A stretch of 7,010 bases of DNA from RBG-16-68-21 sp035286665 (GTDB lineage Bacteria; Actinomycetota; Acidimicrobiia; Spongiisociales; UBA11373), in contig DATECY010000095.1 in the NCBI GenBank assembly GCA_035286665.1, forward strand, positions 1 to 7,010, written 5' to 3'. This document shows positions 1 through 5,563 of this stretch, piece by piece (position 1 is the stretch's first letter; every line of letters begins with the position of its first letter). Below the pieces are notes generated by a model. That model searched no databases, had not been told where the DNA came from, and worked only from the letters and a program-made list of their open reading frames with translations. Position numbers and translations under genes: made by a program.

Positions 1-136
1 TGTCGACGTAGAGATCACCAACCGCCGAGCCCAAATCGGCGGCGAGTCGACGGCAATCCTCGACCTGGCGATCCACCCCCAGACGGGTGTCTCCAGGGTC
101 CGACGAGATACGGGCATAGACGCCGACGGTGCGCAC
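1..136 (-). CDS. Serine site-specific recombinase, N-terminal fragment (runs off left edge)
   Basis: This is the first 45 codons of a gene that leaves the window at base 1. The translation begins VRTVGVYARISSDPGDTRLG and continues through VDRQVEDCRRLAADLG to DLYVD. It matches the start of the resolvase/invertase catalytic domain: a beta strand ending in YARIS, whose Ser11 would be the catalytic nucleophile, then the GVDRQVEDC helix typical of large serine recombinases of actinobacterial phages and integrative elements. Such enzymes cut both strands at attachment sites through a 5'-phosphoserine link. The GTG at 134-136 is chosen because an in-frame TAG lies four codons upstream and no other start precedes the YARIS motif. 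No Shine-Dalgarno is visible; a TAGTGT at 143-148 on this strand, six bases before GTG, suggests a leaderless transcript. Whether it is a large integrase or a small resolvase cannot be seen, because the rest is outside. The family call is firm. Confidence 0.85.
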   Translation of the reverse strand, partial: MRTVGVYARISSDPGDTRLGVDRQVEDCRRLAADLGSAVGDLYVD

Positions 137-142
137 GGGGAG

Positions 143-148
143 ACACTA
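143..148 (-). promoter_or_regulatory. Putative -10 box (TAGTGT) of the recombinase gene
   Basis: On the minus strand, TAGTGT is followed by six bases and then the GTG start, the spacing expected for a leaderless actinobacterial promoter (TANNNT). No good -35 hexamer is seen; the region 17-18 bases upstream falls inside the 157-196 inverted repeat. The evidence is positional only. Confidence 0.35.
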
Positions 149-156
149 CCAACCTC

Positions 157-196
157 GGGTGACATTAATGAACCCTGGCCTCACCCAGTGTCACCC
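157..196. repeat. Inverted repeat upstream of the recombinase (possible operator or att core)
   Basis: GGGTGACA at 157-164 is the exact reverse complement of TGTCACCC at 189-196; the arms are 8 bp and separated by 24 bp. The element covers the presumed -35 region of the recombinase gene. Serine recombinase attachment sites are typically 40-50 bp imperfect palindromes, often next to the recombinase gene, so this could be the att core. It could equally be a repressor operator. The bases AGTGTCACCC at 187-196 also occur in repeat copy B at 4005-4014. Confidence 0.4.
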
Positions 197-297
197 CACC
201 GGACGCCTCGTAGCCCTAACTCCCTGCCCCCCGGTCTACAGCCTCGTTCCCTCCGCCGCTCGATCTCGTCCGCGGCCGATCTCCCTCCGTCCGACGG

Positions 298-317
298 GCG
301 TCCCGCCGGCGGGGCGC
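298..317 (-). terminator. GC-rich hairpin just after the M16 peptidase stop
   Basis: The palindrome CCCGCCGGCGGG at 302-313 is extended by a T-G wobble and a GCG/CGC pair to 298-317. It begins 6 bases beyond the peptidase stop codon on the minus strand. There is no T-tract after it, so it is at best a U-less terminator of the kind proposed for GC-rich actinobacteria, or a transcript-stabilising 3' stem. Confidence 0.4.
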
Positions 318-323
318 TGACCC

Positions 324-3242
324 TCAGCCGTCGAACCCGATGGGGATGAGCCTCACCTCGATGTAGTCGTCGAGCGTGACCACCTGTCGGGCCGAGTTGC
401 GGATGTCGATCCGGGTGGCGGCGATCACCCGGTCGTACCTCGTGTCGATTTCCGTCAGCAGTTCGTCGGTGTGGAACGCGGAGAAGACCATGGCCTCGGC
501 CAATTGCAGATTGTTGATCAGCTCGTAGTTGCGAAACACCTGCTCCTGGGCGATGGCGAACTCGTCGTTCGTGGGGCCATTCCGCGTGAGATCGGTGAGG
601 TCGGCCAGCAACGCTTCCAGGACGACGTCGAGCCCGGCGGGATCGCCGTCGATGCGGATAGAGACCTCGACGCCGTCTTTCGGTTCCTCGATGAGGTCGA
701 TCGAAACCCCCGGCGAGTACGAGGCCGACAGCTCTTCGCGGATGTGGGTGACGAGTCGCAGCTCGATCACCGCCTCGAGGATGTCGAGGCGCACACGGTC
801 GTCCGGGCTGTGGCTGCGTTCGGTGCTGAACAGGAGCGTGACGGCTCCCCGTTCGCCCGTCCCGGCCTCGACGATCCTCGTGACGACACCGTCGGGCGCC
901 GCCGGGCGCTCGTCGATGAACCCCTCGCGGTCCCCTCCACCGGAGATGGTGCCGAGATAGCGGCTGGCGAAGTATTCGGCCGTGGCGGGCTCGAAATCGC
1001 CGACCAGGACGAAGACGAAATCGCCGGGATTGCCGAACCGGTCGTCGAACACCGCGGCCGCCCGGGCGAGGTCGAGTGAAGCCAGCTCGTCCGCCGACGG
1101 CAGGGGTGAGAACCTGGGGTCGCCCGAGAACCGGGCATCGGCGATCTCCAGCTCCAGTGCCGTGTCGGCCAGCGTCTCCGGCGACTCCACCTGCTGTCGG
1201 AGCCGATTCTGCACGATGGGCACGGCCACCTCGTCGAAGCGCGGTGCCGTCATGTACAGATGGATCAGTTGGAAGAGCGTCTCCAGATCCGTGGTGTCGA
1301 CGCTGCCGCCGAACCCCTCCCACACCTCATCGATGTACGGCTCGAGGTAGACGTCCATGCCGACGAGGGCGCGCTCCAGGCTCACCTGGTCGAGTTCACC
1401 GACGCCGCTCGCCAGCATCAGGTCACCGAGCAGTTGGGCCTCGGCGACGTCGCTTCCGTCCAGGGTGACCCAGCCGCCCGGGCTGGCCGCGATCAGCTCG
1501 GCATGACCCTCGTGGATGTCGGTCGGCCAGGCGATGAAGCGAAGGCCGTTCGCGAACACCAGATCGGGCACGACCGAATCCGAGAGCTCGGTCCGGGCGA
1601 CCACTTGTGCCGGATCCGGTACCTCCATCAGCGCCTCCACCTCGGTGGTGTCGTCCTCCCGGGGTTGCAGGTCGGCGGCAGCGACGGCGTCGACGATCGC
1701 GATCAACGCTGTTTCATCCGGAATGGCGTCGGTCGAAGCCTCGGGTCCGGCCACGATCACCAGGGGCTGGGTGGCCTCGATCGTGGCGGCGAAGGTCGCG
1801 CCGACCTGGTCGAGCGTCATCTCGTCGATCAGGCGGAGTTGGAGATCGCGCCACTCCCGGGCCTCAGCAGCCGGGGTGCCGCCGAGGAAGTGCTCGACGT
1901 AGTCCGCGGCGAACTGGCCGTCCTGTTTGGTCCGAAACTCGTCGTACTCGCTTTCGACGTCCGAACGCATGGCGCGGATCACACGATCCAGTTCGCCCTG
2001 GTTGAAGCCGAATCTGCGGACCCGCTCGACCTCGGTGAGGAGCGCCTCCGCGGTGGCGGCCAGGTCATCGGGGTTGGCGGAGGCGCCCACACCGTCGGTT
2101 CCCTGGGTGCGGACGAGTTCATTGGTGGCACGCGACGGATCGAAATAGGGGGTCACCCCGCGGAGTGTGTCCTCATAGAGCCGCGTCGCCAGCATGTCGA
2201 ACGCCGCGCTCAGCGCGAGGTCACGACGCAGCCCTCCCACGGTGGCGGTGGGGCCGTGGTGGGGAACGGGATAATTCAGCTCGACGAACGAATCGGCCGC
2301 CTCGGGATCGGCGAGGACCAGAAAGGCCGGGTCGGCAAAGGGGTTGGTGAAGAGGTCCGGGCTCTCGAGAGGATCGGCGGGCCCGGCGACGTCGGTGAAA
2401 CGGTCCCGGATCAGCTCCTCCACGAGCGAACTGTCGAAGTCGCCGACGGCGACGATCGCCATGAGGTCGGGTCGGTACCAATTCTCGTAGAAGTCGGTGA
2501 GGTGGTCCGGGGTGGTGTCGTCGAGCTGATCGGGGGCGGCGAGTGGGAGGCGATTCTCATAGGGCGTGCCCGCGAGAAGGATGTCCGTGACGCCGGCGAA
2601 GTAGCGCCCCCAGAACCCCTGGTCGCGGATTCGCCACTCCTCGAGCAGCACACCGCGTTCCCGGTCGACCTGTTCGGGGTCGAGGGTGGCCGCCGTCGCC
2701 CATTCCAGGAGGACGTCGAATCCGGTCTCCAGGGTGGCGGGATCGTCGGTCGGCAACTCGAGCATGTAGACGGTTTCTTCAAAGCTGGTGTAGGCGTTGA
2801 TGTCTGGTCCGAATTCGGCGCCGAACCGCTGCAGCACCGTGACCAGTTCGTTGGCGGGGAAGGAGGCGGTGCCGTTGAACATCATGTGCTCGAGGTAGTG
2901 AGCGACACCGGCCTGCTCGTCGGACTCGTGGACCGACCCGGCCTTGACGACCAGCCGCAGCTGGGCGCGACCGCCCGGCGCAGTGTTCTCCCGGATGTAG
3001 AACACGAGCCCGTTGTCGAGCGTCCCTACGGTCGCGGCGTCGTCCACCACGATGAGGTCGGCGTCGTTGGGGAAGGTCGGCATGACCGCCGGCCCTCGGG
3101 TGGTCGTGGTCGTCCCCGGAGTCGTCGTCGTCACCGCGGTCGTGCTCCCAGTGGACGAGCTGTTGCAGGCCGGGGCAAGGATCAGGGTCCAGACCAACCA
3201 CAACCCAAGGCGACGGACTCGCTGCTTCCCCCACACCCGCAT
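324..3242 (-). CDS. M16-family (pitrilysin-like) zinc metallopeptidase, lipoprotein
   Basis: A complete 972-residue protein. Residues 1-26 are a basic n-region (KQRVRR), a hydrophobic segment and the cleavage motif LAPAC with Cys26, suggesting export and lipid anchoring; Pro at -2 makes the lipobox imperfect. A Ser/Thr-rich linker (about 27-50) follows. The inverted zinc site HYLEH is at 115-119 (His115, Glu118, His119), and the third ligand is probably Glu202 in ERGVLLEEW. FYENWYRPDLMAIVAVGDFD (251-270) marks the join to the second M16 lobe. The C-terminal half repeats the fold: DFVFVLVGDFE at 741-751 and REELSASYSPG at 835-845, the motif expected in the substrate-binding inactive lobe. Length and layout fit the full-length bacterial zinc proteases of about 930 residues. 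It probably degrades peptides at the cell surface; the substrate is unknown. The ATG is supported by the lipoprotein signal and a GGGAGA four bases upstream. Confidence 0.93.
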   Translation of the reverse strand: MRVWGKQRVRRLGLWLVWTLILAPACNSSSTGSTTAVTTTTPGTTTTTRGPAVMPTFPNDADLIVVDDAATVGTLDNGLVFYIRENTAPGGRAQLRLVVKAGSVHESDEQAGVAHYLEHMMFNGTASFPANELVTVLQRFGAEFGPDINAYTSFEETVYMLELPTDDPATLETGFDVLLEWATAATLDPEQVDRERGVLLEEWRIRDQGFWGRYFAGVTDILLAGTPYENRLPLAAPDQLDDTTPDHLTDFYENWYRPDLMAIVAVGDFDSSLVEELIRDRFTDVAGPADPLESPDLFTNPFADPAFLVLADPEAADSFVELNYPVPHHGPTATVGGLRRDLALSAAFDMLATRLYEDTLRGVTPYFDPSRATNELVRTQGTDGVGASANPDDLAATAEALLTEVERVRRFGFNQGELDRVIRAMRSDVESEYDEFRTKQDGQFAADYVEHFLGGTPAAEAREWRDLQLRLIDEMTLDQVGATFAATIEATQPLVIVAGPEASTDAIPDETALIAIVDAVAAADLQPREDDTTEVEALMEVPDPAQVVARTELSDSVVPDLVFANGLRFIAWPTDIHEGHAELIAASPGGWVTLDGSDVAEAQLLGDLMLASGVGELDQVSLERALVGMDVYLEPYIDEVWEGFGGSVDTTDLETLFQLIHLYMTAPRFDEVAVPIVQNRLRQQVESPETLADTALELEIADARFSGDPRFSPLPSADELASLDLARAAAVFDDRFGNPGDFVFVLVGDFEPATAEYFASRYLGTISGGGDREGFIDERPAAPDGVVTRIVEAGTGERGAVTLLFSTERSHSPDDRVRLDILEAVIELRLVTHIREELSASYSPGVSIDLIEEPKDGVEVSIRIDGDPAGLDVVLEALLADLTDLTRNGPTNDEFAIAQEQVFRNYELINNLQLAEAMVFSAFHTDELLTEIDTRYDRVIAATRIDIRNSARQVVTLDDYIEVRLIPIGFDG

Positions 3243-3246
3243 GCTG

Positions 3247-3252
3247 TCTCCC
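3247..3252 (-). promoter_or_regulatory. Ribosome binding site of the M16 peptidase
   Basis: On the minus strand GGGAGA stands four bases before the ATG at 3242, which is a short spacing but the only purine-rich stretch there. A TAGGCT at 3267-3272 on the same strand could be its -10 box (weaker evidence). Confidence 0.5.
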
Positions 3253-3295
3253 GGTTTAGGTGGGCGAGCCTACCGATCCATCAGACGTGCCTTTT

Positions 3296-3312
3296 CTCCC
3301 CCGCAGGGGGAG
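3296..3312. repeat. Perfect C/G hairpin in the divergent promoter region
   Basis: CTCCCCC at 3296-3302 and GGGGGAG at 3306-3312 form a perfect 7-bp palindrome around GCA. It is followed directly by a second small palindrome, CCCCGACGGGG, and by more G-runs. It lies between the divergently transcribed M16 and GNAT genes with no T-tract on the useful side, so a terminator is unlikely. An operator or a structured leader is possible. Confidence 0.4.
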
Positions 3313-3383
3313 TACCCCGACGGGGGAGGGGAGAGACAGCCGACAGGTCGGGCGTTGGAGCCGGCCGAGTCGATCCGCGTCGT

Positions 3384-3389
3384 TACGAT
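3384..3389 (+). promoter_or_regulatory. Putative -10 box (TACGAT) of the GNAT gene, leaderless
   Basis: TACGAT is followed by seven bases and then the GTG start at 3397; no Shine-Dalgarno lies between. The same hexamer sits eight bases before the start of the small secreted protein gene (5550-5555), which supports reading both as leaderless promoters. Confidence 0.5.
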
Positions 3390-3396
3390 CCTGGCG

Positions 3397-3792
3397 GTGT
3401 CAATCACCTACGAGTGGCGCGGAGCCTTCGACAACGCCGAACTCAACGCGCTCCATGCCGAGGGGTTCGATCATGCTCCCGTCGATGACGATTGGAGAGC
3501 GCAGGTCGATCGACACAGTCTCGGATGGGTCTGCGCCCGAGACAGTGGAGCGCTGATCGGGTTCGTGAATCTGGCGTGGGACGGCGGTGTGCACGCCTTC
3601 GTTCTCGACACCTTGGTCACAGCCAACGCCAGACGGCAAGGCGTCGGAGCCCGAGTCGTGAAGTTGGCCGTCGATGGCGCTCGGGCGGCGGGTTGCGAGT
3701 GGGTCCACGTCGACTTCGACGAACCGCTCACATCGTTCTACTTCGATGCCTGTGGGTTCGAGCCGACTCCGGCGGGTCTGATCCAGTTGTAG
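3397..3792 (+). CDS. GNAT-family N-acetyltransferase
   Basis: A 131-residue single-domain GNAT protein that would transfer an acetyl group from acetyl-CoA to an amine; the acceptor cannot be told. The order of elements is canonical: an N-terminal strand and helix (VSITYEWRGAFDNAELNALH), GALIGFVNLAWDGGVHAFVLDTLV forming the central strands (about 51-74), the acetyl-CoA pyrophosphate loop RRQGVG at 79-84 followed by its helix, and the C-terminal motif SFYFDACGFEP (113-123). The frame is open further upstream, but the GTG at 3397 starts exactly at the domain and has a TACGAT seven bases before it, so it was chosen; the protein would be made from a leaderless message. It is divergent from the M16 gene and separated from it by 154 bp. 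Repeat copy A begins 14 bases after the stop codon. The family call is firm; the function is not known. Confidence 0.88.
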   Translation: MSITYEWRGAFDNAELNALHAEGFDHAPVDDDWRAQVDRHSLGWVCARDSGALIGFVNLAWDGGVHAFVLDTLVTANARRQGVGARVVKLAVDGARAAGCEWVHVDFDEPLTSFYFDACGFEPTPAGLIQL

Positions 3793-3805
3793 AGATGATG
3801 TCGCC

Positions 3806-3833
3806 ATCAACCAGCGTGCGGGAATGTTCTCCG
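3806..3833 (+). repeat. Interspersed direct repeat, copy A
   Basis: This copy contains the shared core CCAGCGTGCGG at 3811-3821 and then GGAATGT, close to the GGAGTGT of copies B and D. The left side (ATCAA in place of CTCGG) has diverged. It lies just after the GNAT stop codon. Confidence 0.75.
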
Positions 3834-3896
3834 AGAGTCCTGGGCTACTGGGCCCGCCTGGATGTTGTGAAGCACCGGCTCGCGAGAGCGTTCTGA
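3831..3896 (+). pseudogene. Possible C-terminal remnant of a lost gene
   Basis: Starting where repeat A ends, one frame reads PRVLGYWARLDVVKHRLARAF and then a TGA stop at 3894-3896. The composition (aromatic and basic helix, then stop) looks like a genuine protein tail, but no family is recognised and no body of the gene precedes it. It could be chance. Confidence 0.2.
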
Positions 3897-3980
3897 GCAG
3901 CGGATTGGTAGCCGGGAAGGTGGGCGTCCGGTCCGACGCGATGAAGGGCGGCGCCCCCTCCGACCCTTCGGGCCAGGAAA

Positions 3981-4014
3981 CGGTCCCCTCGGCCAGCGTG
4001 CGGGAGTGTCACCC
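3981..4014 (+). repeat. Interspersed direct repeat, copy B
   Basis: The fullest copy: CGGTCCCCTC, then GGCCAGCGTGCGGGA, then GTGTCACCC. Its first 25 bases are identical to copy C. It ends four bases from the corrected stop codon of the VOC gene. In this copy GCGGG (4000-4004) can pair with CCCGC (4012-4016), and GTCCC (3983-3987) with GGGAC (4022-4026); these pairings are not kept in the other copies. Confidence 0.85.
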
Positions 4015-4018
4015 GCGA

Positions 4019-4421
4019 TCAGGGACGGTCTGGTACCTGCTGGATGACGTACGTGTTCCCGTCTGCCGCCTTCACAAAGAACCAGCTGTACCCCCTCCAG
4101 ATCGGGCGATTCGAACGCCTGAGCGGCCCACACCATCGGGCTCGACTGCATCCCCGCTCCCACCACATCGGCATGCGCACCGTCCAGGTCGTCCACGACG
4201 AAGGCGACCATCAGGCCCGCGTGGGAAGGACAGAGGCGCTCGTCATCGAAGTCCGCCCAGTAGACCTCGACGTAATCGTGGGGGCCGGTGGGGAGCTCCA
4301 GGATCGACCACTCCGGGGTGTCGCGCACCGTCTCGAGGCCGAGAACGTTACGGAAGAAGGAGGTCATCGCCGCGGTCTCGGCGGTGCGCGTCCCCACGAA
4401 GCCGACGCGTAGGACTCTCAT
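4019..4421 (-). CDS. VOC (glyoxalase/bleomycin-resistance fold) protein, frameshifted near the C-terminus
   Basis: A small vicinal-oxygen-chelate family protein: MRVLRVGFVGTRTAETAAMT, FFRNVLGLETVRDTPEW, YVEVYWADFDD and AGLMVAFVVDDLDGAHADV follow the beta-alpha-beta-beta-beta module pattern, with Glu52 a candidate metal ligand. As sequenced, the frame leaves the family after FESPDLEG and runs as unlikely Arg/Pro-rich sequence to 3807. Removing one base from the C5 run at 4091-4095 restores YSWFFVKAADGNTYVIQ and a stop at 4019-4021, the normal VOC ending, giving 133 residues. So there is a one-base insertion, either a sequencing error or a real mutation. The start is fixed by a strong GGAGGGAG (4428-4435). 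The gene is divergent from the hydrolase. Substrate unknown; it lacks the ligand set of a classical glyoxalase I, so lactoylglutathione lyase is not claimed. Confidence 0.8.
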
Positions 4422-4427
4422 CGGAAT

Positions 4428-4435
4428 CTCCCTCC
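4428..4435 (-). promoter_or_regulatory. Ribosome binding site of the VOC gene
   Basis: GGAGGGAG on the minus strand, six bases before the ATG at 4421, is the strongest Shine-Dalgarno in the window and settles that start. A TAGGTA at 4456-4461 on the same strand could be the -10 box. Confidence 0.7.
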
Positions 4436-4495
4436 AGAGAAACGACCAGCCACGCTACCTAGGCCAACCGCTTGTCGCTCCCGCCTGGTGAGAGA

Positions 4496-4524
4496 CGGTC
4501 CCCTCGGCCAGCGTGCGGGATGTC
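4496..4524 (+). repeat. Interspersed direct repeat, copy C
   Basis: It is identical to copy B over 25 bases (4496-4520), then diverges to TGTCTTAGG. It sits between the divergent VOC and hydrolase genes and ends immediately before the presumed hydrolase -10 box. Confidence 0.85.
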
Positions 4525-4525
4525 T

Positions 4526-4531
4526 TAGGTA
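4526..4531 (+). promoter_or_regulatory. Putative -10 box (TAGGTA) of the hydrolase gene
   Basis: TAGGTA ends nine bases before the ATG at 4541, and no proper Shine-Dalgarno is present, again pointing to a leaderless transcript. Repeat copy C occupies the adjacent -35 side. Confidence 0.35.
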
Positions 4532-4540
4532 TGGTGCTCC

Positions 4541-5467
4541 ATGGATTCGTGGGGATCTCGTCGGGTCGCAGTGGAGTTCGAGTCTGAAGGTGCTGCTCTT
4601 CGGGGATTCCTGTATGGAGCAGTGAAGGGTGAGCCTCCGTTCCCTGCGGTGGTCATGGCCCACGGCACCTCTGCCACGATCCCGATGGCGACCGACCGCT
4701 ACGCCGAGGTATTCGCGGAGGCCGGTGTATCGGCCCTTCTCTATGACCACCGGAATCTTGGGATCAGTGGTGGTGAACCGCGCCAGGAAATTAATCCCTG
4801 GACGCAATGCCGCGGCTACCGAGATGCCGTCACCTTCGCATCGAAGATCCCAGACCACGACCCGAACCGGATCGGAATCTGGGGCGACTCGTTCTCGGCG
4901 GGAGAAGTGTTCCTTGTGGCTGCCTGCGACCCGCGGGTCAAGGTGGTCGTGGCCCAATGCCCGACCTTCGGTGCCGCCCCACCCCTCATCGAACCGTCGC
5001 GCGAACTGCTCCGAGCGATCCGGACGACATTTGAATCTGGTGATGTCTCAGGCAGACCGGAAGACGTGGTTGGCCCGATCCCGGTGGTGTCATCCGACCA
5101 ATTGGGCACTCCCTCGCTGCTACAGCCGATCCAGGCGTATCGATGGTTCATCGACTACGGCGGCAGGCACGGAAGCGAGTGGCACAATCGGGCCACCCGG
5201 GTCATCCCATCCAATACTGCCCCGTACAGCCCATATCTGTGTGCTCCGTATGTGACCGCCCCATCGCTGATGATGGTTGCACCTGCCGACGAAATGACCG
5301 GTGCCAATCCGGACGTCAGCAGAGCAGCGTTCGATCTCCTGGCAGGCGAAAGGGACTGGTACGAAATAGGCGGTGGGCACTTTGGTCTCCTCCACTACCC
5401 CAGCGACTTGTTCGGTGAAGCAAGCAGAGTCCAAGTCGACCACCTCGCCCGGCACCTGCTCCGCTGA
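4541..5467 (+). CDS. Alpha/beta hydrolase (dienelactone-hydrolase/esterase-like)
   Basis: A complete 308-residue alpha/beta-hydrolase without a signal peptide, so cytoplasmic. The oxyanion-side motif MAHGTSA is at 39-45, the strand and turn LLYDHRNLGISGGEPR at 67-81, and the nucleophile elbow IWGDSFSAGE at 113-122, with Ser117 the likely nucleophile (GDSFS rather than strict GxSxG, as in esterases with a GSSYSGG elbow). APADEMT places Asp250 and GGGHFGLLHY places His280 for the rest of the triad. The insertion between about 145 and 235 is the lid. It should hydrolyse an ester or similar bond; the substrate cannot be inferred. The ATG at 4541 is the first in frame; another ATG at 4531 is in a different frame. 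Third codon positions look less GC-rich than in the M16 gene (for instance GAAATTAATCCC), hinting at a different origin. Repeats C and D flank it. Confidence 0.85.
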   Translation: MDSWGSRRVAVEFESEGAALRGFLYGAVKGEPPFPAVVMAHGTSATIPMATDRYAEVFAEAGVSALLYDHRNLGISGGEPRQEINPWTQCRGYRDAVTFASKIPDHDPNRIGIWGDSFSAGEVFLVAACDPRVKVVVAQCPTFGAAPPLIEPSRELLRAIRTTFESGDVSGRPEDVVGPIPVVSSDQLGTPSLLQPIQAYRWFIDYGGRHGSEWHNRATRVIPSNTAPYSPYLCAPYVTAPSLMMVAPADEMTGANPDVSRAAFDLLAGERDWYEIGGGHFGLLHYPSDLFGEASRVQVDHLARHLLR

Positions 5468-5502
5468 CGCAGATCCGCACATGGCGAACCTGACTGGATC
5501 AC

Positions 5503-5533
5503 CGTGGTCTCGGCCAGCGTGCGGGAGTGTCAC
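5503..5533 (+). repeat. Interspersed direct repeat, copy D
   Basis: CTCGGCCAGCGTGCGGGA followed by GTGTCAC, identical to copy B from the CTCGG onward to TCAC; the left flank (GTGGT for GTCCC) has changed. It lies in the 96-bp gap between the hydrolase and the small secreted protein. Its GTGTCA (5527-5532) stands exactly 17 bases before the TACGAT box and matches a -35 TTGACA in four of six positions. Confidence 0.85.
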
Positions 5534-5549
5534 TTGAGTCCCCTGGGCG

Positions 5550-5555
5550 TACGAT
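5550..5555 (+). promoter_or_regulatory. Putative -10 box (TACGAT) of the small secreted protein gene, leaderless
   Basis: TACGAT is followed by eight bases and the ATG at 5564, with no Shine-Dalgarno. It is the same hexamer and nearly the same spacing as at the GNAT gene. Repeat D may supply the -35 element. Confidence 0.5.
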
Positions 5556-5563
5556 GACCGACG

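Noticed and set aside
129..320. A 63-residue plus-strand frame
   Set aside because: It overlaps the recombinase start and the inverted repeat, and has no ribosome site or recognisable sequence.
1165..1175. A further repeat copy (TCGGCCAGCGT) inside the M16 gene
   Set aside because: Only 11 bases match, the diagnostic GCGGGAGTGTC part is absent, and it encodes ordinary M16 protein sequence; chance.
181..1323. A 380-residue minus-strand reading frame
   Set aside because: It overlaps the M16 gene in another frame and has Arg/Gly/His-rich low-complexity composition with no domain.
3013..3396. An upstream start for the GNAT gene
   Set aside because: The extra 128 residues would be antisense to the M16 signal region and cross the promoter gap; the GNAT fold begins at 3397.
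1260..3488. A 742-residue plus-strand reading frame
   Set aside because: It is antisense to the M16 peptidase, whose domains are unmistakable; long shadow frames are normal in high-GC DNA.
3807..4018. Natural C-terminal extension of the VOC protein
   Set aside because: The tail is Arg/Pro-rich, runs through two repeats, and the normal family ending is found intact one base out of frame.
3793..4018. A tRNA or other small RNA in the gap after the GNAT gene
   Set aside because: There are short GC stems such as GCTC-GCGA-GAGC at 3878-3889, but no T-loop sequence, no cloverleaf and no terminator.
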